NCBI RefSeq assembly: GCF_029873635.1
Contig: NC_080422.1
Coordinates: 12,369,764 to 12,433,763, forward strand
Length of the DNA stretch: 64,000 nucleotides
Reading direction: 5' to 3'
Source of the DNA: Malania oleifera
Taxonomy: Eukaryota > Streptophyta > Magnoliopsida > Santalales > Ximeniaceae
Positions 36,215 through 47,394 of the stretch are shown here, in pieces (position 1 is the first letter of the stretch; each line of letters opens with the position of its first letter). The translations under genes were made by a program, and so were the position numbers. Under the pieces are notes generated by a model. That model did not search any database. It was not told the origin of the DNA and saw only the letters and a list, made by a program, of their open reading frames with translations.

Positions 36215-36440
36215 ATATTTATTACTATTGTTATTATTATTATATTATTATTAGTAGTATTTTTATTATTTCATTTGTCCTTATTATTATTTTTATTATT
36301 AGTATTATTTTGTTATTATTATTTTCATTAGTATTATTATTATTATTATTTATTTTTACTTCTATTATTATTATTATTTATTATTATTATTTTTAATTTT
36401 TATTATCATTATTATTAATGTTTTTTATTACTATTATTTT

Positions 36441-36485
<45 letters not shown>

Positions 36486-36725
36486 GTTCATTGGTCTTAT
36501 TATTATTACCTTTATTTTTATTTTTATTTATATTGTTTATTATTATTATTATTATTATTTATTATTTTCATTATTATTGATATTATTTTTAATTATTATT
36601 ATTATTAATATTTTTACCTTCACTATTATTTTATTTATTTATCTTTGTTATTACTATTATTATTATTATTATTATTTTATTATTATTATTATTACCTTAT
36701 TATTATTATTATTATTATTTCCTTA
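36215..36725 (+). repeat. (ATT/TTA)n-rich block of U3
   Basis: Nearly continuous interrupted TTA trinucleotide repeats. The corresponding block is at 48480-49440 in LTR B and, as TAA, at 54340-54930 in LTR C. A second block lies downstream in LTR A at about 37800-38720. Confidence 0.9.
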
Positions 36726-36887
36726 TAACCATAATGGTAGTATATCTTATTTCCAAAAAAGAGAAAAATACCAAAATTGAAAAAGGTAATGATGTTAGGG
36801 TTTTTTTTTAAAAAAATTTTTATAAGAGGGGAGCACAGGGCGCACACACAGGGGGAGGCAAAAGAAACCCAAAAACAAAATTTTTTT

Positions 36888-36889
<2 letters not shown>

Positions 36890-36920
<31 letters not shown>

Positions 36921-37690
36921 CATAGCCGCCGAGATCCCCATCTCCTCATCTCCTGTCACCCTCTCTGCGCAACCCAGACACCACTGCCTCCATTGTCTCA
37001 TTGCCCCCTCCCACTCTCTCGCAGCCATTCTCGATCTCCCTCAGTCTCCCAGCCCCGACCACCTCCTCCCTCACCATCTCCCAGCTGCCGCTCCTCACTC
37101 CGGCAGCATCCATCTCCGCAAGAACCACAACACTCCACGGCTGTGGCAGACTCGAACTCACCATCATCCAGCCGATCTTCAGCAACTCTACACTCGCACA
37201 TGCTGCCCCCGTGCATGCCATCGCCGCCGCTCCCTGCAGAGCCAGCCACACCAGAAACCACTATCACGCCGGCACGAACCAGAGCCACCCGAACATCCAG
37301 CTTACCACGACCTCACCGGCGAGTCCTTGCAGCAGTTGAAGCTCCAACCATCTTCCGCAGTGGCACTCCAGAAATCCGGCAAACCCGCAGCAAGTAGCCG
37401 CCCTTGCTCCAACCAGTATCTCGCTGCAACACCCACACGACAGACTAGCAGATTCCATCCTCCAATCTCTGCTGCAACTTGGCATCACCATCGTTTCCTA
37501 CAGCCGCCGTGGAGGACCAGAACACCCGAGACTCACCAGGCCACTCTGCAACTCTTCTGCAAACGCCGGAGGTCCTCCACACCCGCGCACAGCAACACTA
37601 GCAGACCACCAGGCCTCTCCACTGCTCCTGTCAGCAACTCCTCACCAGTTCCGGCAATCACCCAACTCTGGCAATACCCACGGTGACCCC
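36890..37690 (+). other. GC-rich island inside LTR (leader region)
   Basis: About 800 bp of C-rich, stop-poor sequence in an otherwise very AT-rich LTR, directly downstream of the TATA-like box. Open frames in several phases and both strands give Pro/Ser/Ala-rich translations without domains. LTR B (49600-50145) and LTR C (53640-54240, minus) have counterparts at the same position that differ greatly in sequence. Most likely transcribed leader, possibly captured host sequence, not a protein gene. Confidence 0.5.
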
Positions 37691-38842
37691 CTCTGTAAAT
37701 ACATGCGCACACACACACCTTATGTTTTAATGTTTAAATTTTTCTTTATTTTATCCTTGTTATATATATTAAAATTGTTATTGAAGGTTTTTTTTTTTTA
37801 TGTTGATCATATTGTTATTATTATTGGTATATTGTTATTAGTAAATTGCTTGGATATTATTATTGCCATTATATTAATTGTATTAACATTATTATATTGA
37901 TTTTACTTGTATTAGTATTACTTTGTTTGTATTATTATTAGTAATGTTATTATATTGTTGACTTATTATTATTAGTATTATTATTATATTGTTGGTATGT
38001 TCTTATTATTATTATTATATTATTGGAGTACTATTATTATTGTTGTCATTTATTAGTTGTTATCTAATGTGCATATATATTATTGTTATTGTCTTATATG
38101 TCTATTTGCATATTTATATTATTTTGAATGCACATTTTTTTGTATAGTTTGTATATTTGTATTATTATTGTGATTGCCTTATATAATTATTTGCATATTC
38201 ATGCACATTCTATTGTATTCTCGTATTTTGATTTATTGTATCTTGATGTACTTTTAGGGTTGAAATTGCTTCCACATAAATTATGTACTTAGGGTTTTTT
38301 GGTCATTATTGTACTCTCTTTGTATTTAATATTTGTATAGTTAAGGTTGCGTGTTAATTTTGGTTGCCATATTAAATAGGTAATTATTAATTTTAGAATT
38401 AACTTGTTTCCATAAATTCAATTATTTTCTTGCCCGTTTTAGTAGTTTACATATTTTAAATTCGATTTGTTTTCCTTAATTAATTGTTAGCATATGTATG
38501 TCTTGTGCATATCTTTGACCGCGTGTTAATATTAGGATAAATATCATATTATTAAAATATGTATATTGTTAGTTAATGATGTTTAGTATTGTTACTGTTA
38601 ATATTATTATTGTTACCATTATTGTCATTTATTATTATTATTATTATTATCATATCTATTACTACTATTAATATTAGTATTGTTATTAGTATTAGTATTA
38701 TTTATTAACGTTATCATTCTTATCATTATTAATAATATTATCACTATTTTTAGTATTTTCTTTATTCAATCTTATACGTACTATGGTATATATTTTGATA
38801 AAATATTTTCTTGATTTTTAAATCCCTATGATTTTATTGCGA

Positions 38843-38888
38843 GGGTATGAGCCTTCGGGCATCACGTACCCTAAGCTCTGAGGGAATA

Positions 38889-38944
<56 letters not shown>

Positions 38945-39165
38945 CTTTATTTATTTATTTAGTTATTTTTTTACATGTACTTATAAATTCATAAAAAAAG
39001 GAGTAATTTAAAGAATTATTAGATTAACTTAGGGATAATTTTAAATTAATTAGGTACCGTTCGTAAGAACGGGCGCGTAGGGGGTGCTCGTACCTTCCCC
39101 TCGCGTAACCGAACTCCCGAGCCTAACTCTGGTAATGTAGACCGATTCTACCCCTAACGGGGTAG
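38843..39165 (+). promoter_or_regulatory. Structured U5 block with three hairpins
   Basis: Hairpin 1 (38843-38871): outer stem GGGTA/TACCC around GCC-TTCG-GGC, a C(UUCG)G tetraloop. Hairpin 2 (39057-39072): CCGTTC-GTAA-GAACGG, a GNRA-type loop. Hairpin 3 (39148-39165): CTACCCC-TAAC-GGGGTAG. All recur in LTR B and in the minus-strand LTRs (hairpin 1 also at about 52170-52195), while U3 and R are highly divergent. The role is inferred: packaging, primer annealing or transcript stability. Confidence 0.65.
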
Positions 39166-39305
39166 TAATCATGTGTTCTAACCGCACTAAAGGTTAGTGG
39201 CGACTCCGATATTCCATGTTTCTCCTTAAAAATAAAATTGATTTTTTTAATTTCGCCGCCCGGGGGCACACGCGCTCCCGGGACGCCGCGACAGCTGGGG
39301 ACCGA

Positions 39306-41926
39306 ACATGGAAAGATCTGGCTAATTCTTTTATAGCTCAATACCGCCATGTTATAGAAATGGCACCCGATCGTATGACCTTGCAGAGTATGCAAATGAA
39401 GCCCGCCGAAACATTTAGAGAATATGCATACAGGTGGAGGGACATGTCTGTCCAAGTCAATCCTCCTGTGGAAGACAGGGAGGCTATTTCCCTATTTGTG
39501 AATACCTTGAAAGATCCTTACTTCGGGCATCTCTTAGGAGCAACCCCCCATGACTTCATGGACATTGTTTCTACCGGAGAAAGGATTGAGACGGCCATCA
39601 AAGTCGGGAGAACTAAAAGTATTAGTACAGAGACTGGTCTAGGCAAGAAGTGGACAAGCAAGAAGAAGGAAGAAGAGGTTCAGATGGTTCAAAGACAACA
39701 ATATCAAAGAGAGCATGGCTCAGGGGCTAGGAGGAATTTTGCTTTCGAACCCTCTGTCAATCAGACAGTTCATACAGGAGGTAGACCCCAAGTTGTTCCT
39801 TCCGGGACCATGCCTACCCAACCGAATGTGCGAACTCATGATAGAGGCATCCAGAGAAATACGAGAAGGATAGATCCTATTCCAATGACATACTCAGAAT
39901 TATTCCCACAATTGATGGAAAGGAACTTAGTTTCAGTCATTCCTGGAATGGTCATTACGGCACCTTTTCCGCAATGGTATGACCCCGAAGCCAAGTGTGC
40001 ATATCATGCTAACACTCCCGGGCACACTATTGAACGGTGTTGGGCATTCAAAAATAAGGTTCAAACACTAAGAGAAGCCGGATGGCTAGCATTTGATGAT
40101 AAACAACCAGGAATTCAAGGGAACCCTCTGCCCAATCATGGAGGTAGCAATGTCGGAATGATAGAAGAAGGGACGAATGAGGTGGATTTTGAACGAATGT
40201 CTTTAGACTGGGTGTTCAATGAACTTGTTGCGGCAGGTCGGGTAGGGCAGGAGGCCATTTGCCCCACTAATGCACTTTGTTTATGTCAACGTAAAGAAGG
40301 AAGATCTGTGAAAAAGTGTGTAACCTTTAGAAAGTTTTTGCAAAAGATGGTGGATAACAAGTTTATAGAGATTGGTTGTACCCGAAAAAGTGGAGAGATT
40401 GCAGTCGTTGGGGAAAACAGGCCAGTATATCATCAGTGCACTAATCAACCATTCATACCTACCATGAACAAGGCTCTTCCCACAAAGGAAGCACCAGCTC
40501 GCTTGGTGATCTCTACTCCCAGGCCATTCCCATACAAGAGTAACCAAGCAGTACCCTGGAAATATGAATGTGAAGCGTATGTCGAAGGAAGCGCCAGCAA
40601 TATAGCAGGGGTAAAAGGGATAACTCGAAGTGGTAGGGTGTATATGCCAGAGTCCTCTAAAACAAATCGACAGAATGCAGGGGAACCAGATAGGGCAGTG
40701 AAAAGTCCAATATCCAACGGAGAGGCTGAAGAATTCCTGAAGATAATAAAGCATAGCGAGTACAACATTGTGGACCAACTAAAGAAAATGCCGGCTCACA
40801 TATCTGTTTTGTCGCTTCTACTAAATTCAGAGACCCATCGGGAGGCATTACTTAAAGTCCTAAATCAAGCCTACATTCCCCAAGATATCAGCGTTGATAA
40901 ATTCAATCATGTGATCGGAAGTCTGGCGGCCTCCAACTACATCACTTTTACTGATGAAGAAATTCCGCCAGAAGGCCAGGGGCACAACAAGGCGTTGCAT
41001 ATATCCACGAAATGTAAGGATCATATGATGTCTCGAGTCTTGATAGATAATGGGTCATCCCTCAATGTTATGCCAATGACTACACTGCAGAGGTTACCCA
41101 TTGATCCTTCTTACGTGACACCAAACAATTTGGTGGTGCGTGCCTTCGATGGGACACGAAGAGAGTCAGTAGGGTCGCTTGACATCCCTATTCAGATTGG
41201 ACCCGTAACCTTCAATATCACTTTTCAAGTCATGGATATTACACCTTCATACAGTTGTCTCTTGGGAAGGCCTTGGATACATAATGCTGGGGCAGTTCCG
41301 TCCTCTTTGCATCAGCGAGTGAAATTTGTAGTAGGGGATAAACTGGTATGTGTTTATGGAGAAACCGACATAATGGTTACTAAATCTTCTTCCACTCCCT
41401 ATGTGGAAGCGGCTGAAGAAGCCCATGAAGATTCATTCCGAGCGTTTGAGATCATCAACGTCCTTACTATAATGGAGGGATCTGTTATCCCTCAACCTCA
41501 GATCTCTTCTTCTACACGTATGGTGGCTGCAGAAATGATTAAATCAGGGTTTTGCCCAGGAAAAGGGTTGGGGAAGTATCTTCAGGGCATCGCAATGCCA
41601 TTGTTACCAGAAGGCATGAATGAAAGATACGGCATCGGATATACTCCTACTTTAGCTGACCATAAGAAGAAGGCAGAAGAGAAAAGAATGCTCCGGATCG
41701 AGAGGCGCACAGGGAGAGTAAGTACTAAATGGGGGGTAGAAGTCCCACCAATGAATCAGACCTTTCGAAAGGGCAATCAAGTCACTCTTGAGGAAGAAAT
41801 GAAACAGATGAGCATATTGGCCTTGGAATCAAGGGACCATATGAATGACTCGAGTAGATGGATCTACCCATTGACAGGAGCAGAAATTCAGAACTGGACA
41901 TCCTTTGATTACCCAATTCCCTTCAT
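39306..41926 (+). pseudogene. Gag-protease ORF of element B (N-terminally truncated)
   Basis: The open frame runs from an ATG in the LTR (39216) to TAA at 41928-41930 (904 aa), but the first 30 residues translate LTR sequence. Real gag begins at 'TWKDLANSFIAQYRH', about residue 235 of the gag in copy C, so capsid N-terminus and leader are lost. In order: retrotransposon gag domain ('DRMTLQSMQMKPAETFREYA'); a variant zinc knuckle C-x2-H-x5-H-x4-C near 39996-40040; a long linker; aspartic protease with active site D-N-G-S-S (about residue 610); 'YSCLLGRPWIHNAGAVPSSL'; and a G-patch-like motif ('CPGKGLGKYLQGI', about residue 780). The end overlaps the candidate intron. Without a proper gag start it should not be functional. 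Confidence 0.85.
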
Positions 41927-42086
41927 GTAATAGCTTTTGCTCATTTTGCTTTATTTTTGTAATCCGTGGACATTATTGCCTCGGATCATTTGTCTTTTTC
42001 ATCAATAAAACCAGTATGCATTTCTTTCGCATTTATTGCATCATGGGGTCATTTGTCAAAGAATTGTTTACCTTTGTTTTATGCAG
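41927..42086 (+). other. Candidate intron between gag-pro and RT
   Basis: Starts GTAATAGC at 41927 and ends TTTTATGCAG at 42086 (160 nt, GT-AG, with the T-rich tract 'cctttgttttatgcag'). The gag-pro frame and the pol frame differ by one. Removing these 160 nt (160 = 1 mod 3) also removes the gag-pro stop codon and puts both ORFs in one frame. Ogre elements are known to carry an intron at this place. Splicing here is predicted, not observed. Confidence 0.65.
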
Positions 42087-45000
42087 GGATAAGGAAAATA
42101 ATCATACCAGTATTCAGGAGCCAGAAATTGATGTTAACTTTGAAAACTTAATCCTAGAAGCTGAAATAGAAGAGGAGACTGACTTATCACCTGAAATGCA
42201 AAGAATGTTGAAATCAGATGAAAAACCAACTTTAACCAGTAGTGACCCCACGGTCACAATAAATTTGGGGACTAATGAGGAACCAAAAGAAGTAAAAATC
42301 GGGGCACTGTTGGGAGGAAAAGAAAGATGCGAAATGATAAACCTTTTGAAGGAATACCAAGATGTTTTCGCGTGGTCATATCAGGACATGCCGGGTTTGG
42401 ATACGGACTTAGTAACACATAAAATACCCATTTACCCAGATAGCAAACCAGTAAAACAGAAACTGAGGAGAATGCGCCCAGATATGTTGATCAAAATAAA
42501 AGAAGAGGTGCAGAAGCAGTTTGAGGCTGGTTTTTTAGAAGTAGCCAAATATCCGGAGTGGATGGCCAATGTAGTTCCAATAATGAAGAAAAATGGAAAA
42601 GTGAGAGTCTGTGTTGACTATCGAGACTTGAATAAAGCTAGCCCTAAAGATAATTTCCCACTTCCACACATAGATGTGCTGGTAGACAATACAGCGGGAC
42701 ATGCCCTGTTTTCATTCATGGATGGATTTTCTGGATATAATCAAATTAAGATGGCCCCGGAAGATAAAGAGAAGACCACGTTTATCACCTTATGGGGCAC
42801 CTTTTGCTACAGGGTTATGCCCTTTGGTTTAAAGAATGCAGGGGCAACCTATCAGAGAGCCATGGTAACATTATTCCACGACTTGATGCATAAGGAGATA
42901 GAAGTATATGTGGACGACATGATTGTTAAGTCTCGGGATGAGTATAGCCATGTGATGAACTTAAGGAAACTATTTAAAAGACTACGAAAATGTCAACTGA
43001 AATTAAATCCAGAAAAATGTACATTCGGAGCTTCCTCAGGAAAATTGTTGGGATTTATCGTAAGTGAGAAAGGGATTGAGGTAGACCCGGATAAAATAAA
43101 AGCTATTCGAGAAATGCCTAGTCCCAAAACCGAAAAAGAAGTCAGGAGTTTCCTAGGCCAATTGAACTACATAGCTCGATTTATATCTCAGTTGACTGCT
43201 ACTTGTGAGCCCATATTTAAGCTGCTGAAGAAGGATAACCCCGAAAAATGGAGTGAAGAATGTCAGAAAGCATTTGAGAAAATAAAAGAATATCTATTGA
43301 ACCCTCCAGTTTTGGTTCCCCCTGTCCCTGGAAGGCCTCTTATATTGTACTTAGTAGTATCAGAGAATTCCATGGGGTGTGTGTTAGGGCAACACGACGA
43401 GTCTGGAAAAAAGGAGCGCGCCATCTATTATTTAAGCAAAAAGTTCACGGAATACGAATCTAGATACTCTAACCTGGAGAAGACGTGTTGCGCTTTGGTG
43501 TGGGTGGTTAGTAGATTAAGGCAATACACGCTGTATTACACAACATGGCTGATTTCTAAAATGGATCCGATTAAGTATGTTTTTGAGAAACCTGCAGTAA
43601 CAGGACGGATGGCTCGTTGGCAAATGCTGTTGACTGAATATGACATCACATATGTAACGAGAAAAGCCATCAAAGGAAGCATTATAGCAGAATATTTGGC
43701 TGATAGGGCCGTTAATGATTACCAGTCCATGGAGTTTGACTTCCCGGATCAAGATATTGATTCGATTGATCAAGAAAAGGAAGGTAATGTTGGGTGGATG
43801 ATGCTATTTGATGGGGCAACCAACGTATGAGGGCATGGAATAGGGGCTGTACTCATATCACCAGAGGGTAAATATTACCCAGTCACAGCCAAACTCACCT
43901 TTCCGTGTACCAATAATATAGCAGAGTATGAAGCGTGCGTATTGGGCTTACAGGCAGCTATTGACCGAGGCATTAAAAAATTGATTGTAAAAGGAGATTC
44001 CGCTTTGGTAATTTATCAGTTGATTGGAAAGTGGGAAACCCGGGATTCCAAATTAATACCATATCAGGAGTTCATTCAGGAAATGATGCAGGAATTCGAT
44101 ACTATCAGTTTTTCGCATTTACCGAGAGAGAGTAACTTAATCCCTGATGCGTTAGCAACATTGGCGGCTTTATTTAAGGTTGAGTCCGGAATAGAGATTG
44201 AACCCATTCGAATAAGGATGCATAGGGAACCTGCATATTGTATAATGACGGAAGAAGCCGATAGGAAGCCATGGTTTCATGATATCAAAACATACATTCA
44301 ATGGAAGGAGTATCCCATAGGAGCCTCTAATAATGACCGAAAGACAATTCGGAGGCTAGCTTTGGGATTCTTCTTAGATGGGGAGATATTGTATAAAAGG
44401 AACCATGATATGACCCTCCTACGGTGCGTGGAGTTGCAAGAGGCAAGACAAATCATACAGGAAGTACACGATGGCGTTTGCGGAACCCATGCGGGAGGAC
44501 ACTCGTTGGCTCGAAAAATCCTAAGGAGTGGATATTATTGGATAACCATGGAACGGGATTGTATAGAGTATGTTCGAAAGTGCCATAAGTGTCAAATCTA
44601 TGGAGATCGCATCCAAGTCCCACCCACTCAACTCCAGAATTTATCTGCACCTTGGCCTTTCTCAGCGTGGGGCATGGATGTGATCGGACCGATAACCCCG
44701 AAGGCCAGTAATGGGCATCGATTCATTTTCGTGGCCATTGACTACTTCACAAAATGGGTAGAAGCAGCATCATACTCTAATGTCACTCAAAATGTAATCA
44801 ATCGTTTTATCAGGAGGGAATTAATTTGCAGATATGGGATCCCAGAAAGAATAATATCAGACAATGCCAAAAACTTGAACAACGAGGTCATGACGAAATT
44901 GTGCGGTCAGTTTAAGGTCAAGCATCATAACTCAGCCCCCTATCGACCTCAAATGAATGGAGCAGTGGAAGCAGCCAATAAGAACATCAAGAGCATCTTG

Positions 45001-45519
45001 GAAAAAATGACAGAAACCTATAGAGATTGGCATGAGAAGTTACCGTTTGCTTTATTGGCCTATCGAACCACTGTTCGAACATCTACAGGAGCTACCCCTT
45101 TCTCTTTGGTGTACGGGATGGAGGCTGTAGTTCCGATAGAAGTTGAGATTCCATCGTTACGAGTCTTGAAAGAAGCAGAGTTAACCGAAGCAGAATGGGT
45201 GCAATCTAGATATGACCAGTTGAATCTAATTGAAGAAAAAAGATTGACAGCCATAGTTCATGGGCAGTTATACCAAAGGAGAATGATGAGAGCTTTTAAC
45301 AAAAAAGTGCGTATTCGACGGTTTCAAGAAGGGGATCTAGTCTTGAAAAAGGTCTTACCAATTCATAATGACCCCCGAGGTAAGTGGACCCCAAATTATG
45401 AAGGGCCGTATGTGGTAAAGAAAGCATTTTCAGGAGGTGCCTTATTGTTATCAGACATGGATGGAGCCGATCTGGTGCACCCCACAAACTCAGATGCGGT
45501 AAAGAAATATTTTTCTTAG
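42087..45519 (+). pseudogene. Pol of element B: RT, RNase H, aRNase H, integrase; one nonsense codon
   Basis: A single frame from the intron acceptor to TAA at 45517-45519, broken only by TGA at 43828-43830. RT: 'VRVCVDYRDLNKASPKDNFP', 'FMDGFSGYNQIKMAPEDKEK' and Y-V-D-D-M at 42907-42921. The first RNase H follows (43339-43560); its expected D-A-S reads E-N-S, so it is probably inactive. The second, archaeal-type RNase H begins 'WMMLFDGATNV' where the stop falls, and keeps 'NNIAEYEACVLGL', 'VKGDSALV' and 'PDALATLAAL' (D, E, D, D). Integrase: H/C zinc motif ('CHKCQIYGD'), then catalytic D in 'WGMDVIGPI', D in 'IISDNAKNL' and E in 'GAVEAANKNI', with a C-terminal SH3-like part. Otherwise well preserved. 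Confidence 0.92.
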
Positions 45520-46204
45520 AAACCCTATAAATTCTCAAGGAAATTCAATAAGATGACGATTTGCTTCATAAATCTGATGACTGTTCTTTATTCATGTTTT
45601 GATCAAAATGATAGATGGCCATCGTTGGCCGATCTGCTTTCCTATAAAAGAGCCAAATAACGATTTACCATTTGATAACCAAATTGAGCCTAAATGATAA
45701 ACCAGTATTTTTTTTTTCAAAAGTCAGTTTACAAAATTTAACCTGGGTATGGGTCCTTTAGGGTCTGGCAAGTCATATGAGACAACAATCGGCTACTCGA
45801 AATGATGGCAGGCCATCTTTCTGCTACCCAAAAGAAACAAAAGAGATCCCTTGCAAGCCCTTCTTGAGCCTAGAAAATTCAATTTTTGATTAACCCGTCA
45901 AAGGATCACACCCCACACTGGGGTAATTTCAAAGGATTAGTCCCAAATGAAGTCCAAACAAAAATGACCGAATCCCTTCATGAAAGAGAAAAACAAAAAG
46001 GGAGCAGCAAAAGCAAATGGGAAAAGAAGAAAAGAGATAGAAAATAAGGGACATACTATGCATGTGATCTTTGACCAAGTTGCCCTTAATAAAAATGCTG
46101 ATTTTGAGCCTTATTTAACTTTTTCTTTCTTTAACCCGCACCCCTAACTTATATTACAGTCCAAATAAAAGACCTGACCAGATTGGTATACATTGTTGTC
46201 TCTA

Positions 46205-46450
46205 ATGATTTGTCAGACTCAATGATTGAGTCTGAACTACTACGTAATGACCTGATCCTGAAAAGGTACGTAGGCAGCTTGTTCACAAGACAAGTTCGGT
46301 CAAAGCCAAAACAAAGTGCCTCAACTTAAACTGGGGCAGAGAATGTCATTATGGGTTGGGATTTTTGAGCCATAGTTTCCCTCTTCTTCAGAAAACCTAT
46401 ATCCCCAAGCCTACGTTTCGTCCCGAGTCTTAAAGACCATCTTGAGATCA
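46205..46450 (+). other. Conserved 3' UTR core with hairpins (copy B)
   Basis: Perfect hairpin CAGACTCAA-TGA-TTGAGTCTG at 46214-46234 (9-bp stem). Then 'tgacctgatcctgaaa' and 'ggtacgtaggcagc' with CTTGT...ACAAG, and the near-invariant 'cctacgtttcgtcccgagtc' and 'ttaaagaccatcttgagatc'. Confidence 0.75.
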
Positions 46451-47394
46451 AAACATGAACTGAACCTGAGGCAATAGTTTAACTTGAGAATTATAGGGGT
46501 TCGCAACAGAATAAGGTGAAAGGAGGGAGAAATGTTTGGGGTCATCGACGAAAAAGAAAAAAGAAAAAAAAAAAAAAAAATTCAGTATAAGGGGAATTAA
46601 GCTTGACAACTTAACATTCATGTGCTTCGACTTTTTGAATACTGGTATAAAGTTTTTCCTTTGAACTGACATTTAAGTCTGGTAAACTAGTCATCTTGCA
46701 TATATGACCTTTTGATATAGCAAAGGGATGTTACAATTACATGGTTGGATATTTCTAAAAAAAAAAAAAAAATCCCCTTTTTCATAGTCTCAAGAATAGG
46801 GTAATCAAAAGAGTTCGCTAGTATGCTTCCTGTTTCAGGCCTGATCAGCAAATATGACTTAGTGCTTTGGAAATGTGGTGTACAACCGATGAATAAGGCA
46901 GAATCTGAGGAGGTTGTGGCCTTCATATGAAATTGAGAGCTTTTACTGATGCATTTGCAATGAGGCAATTGTCGTGTCAAAACTTGTCTCCCTATCCAAT
47001 TGCATTAAGCAAATAGGGTTAATATTGGTTGTAGATCCATTCAACTGAGGCGGATTTTTTTAGTGGGTTTCCTTTTAGCCAAGTCAATCATCTCCATGAT
47101 TGGGTGAATTAAGAAAATTGAGCCAAGATCAGTTACAGATGTGGCAAGTATCAAAAGCATGGCCAAGATGAAAAATGAGGTTATTGATCACAGATGCACC
47201 AGGGGAAAAGATTCAGGCATTTCCTTCATTCATTACCATACATTTCAGGCATTGCATAAAAACATGTAGCAACATATCCCCATGTTCTGGCACCACAGTA
47301 GACAGCATACATGCACTACTGCATTCTAGTCATACCCCTCTTGTCATGCATCTCTTTTGATCATTATTCAAACGACCTTTGTCTCACTAATGTT

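Larger units (their letters stand above)
36184..39293 (+). mobile_element. LTR A (5' LTR of element B)
   Basis: TGTAGACACCC at 36184 to GCCGCGACA at 39293, 3110 bp. U3 is filled with ATT/TTA microsatellites (36215-36725). A TATA-like box (TTTTATAAG, 36817-36825) precedes a CT-rich leader with a TTC run (36894-36919) and a GC-rich island. More TTA repeats follow at 37800-38720, a TA run at 38892-38940 and the structured U5. It is also directly downstream of 3' UTR A, so it served as the 3' LTR of that element. Confidence 0.8.

Noticed and set aside
36777..37686. Pro/Ser-rich frames of 112-206 codons on both strands
   Set aside because: GC-rich LTR leader, open on both strands, no conserved sequence in the other two LTRs.
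40281..40848. Antisense frames of 63-165 codons within gag-pro
   Set aside because: Shadows of the well-supported plus-strand gag-pro frame.
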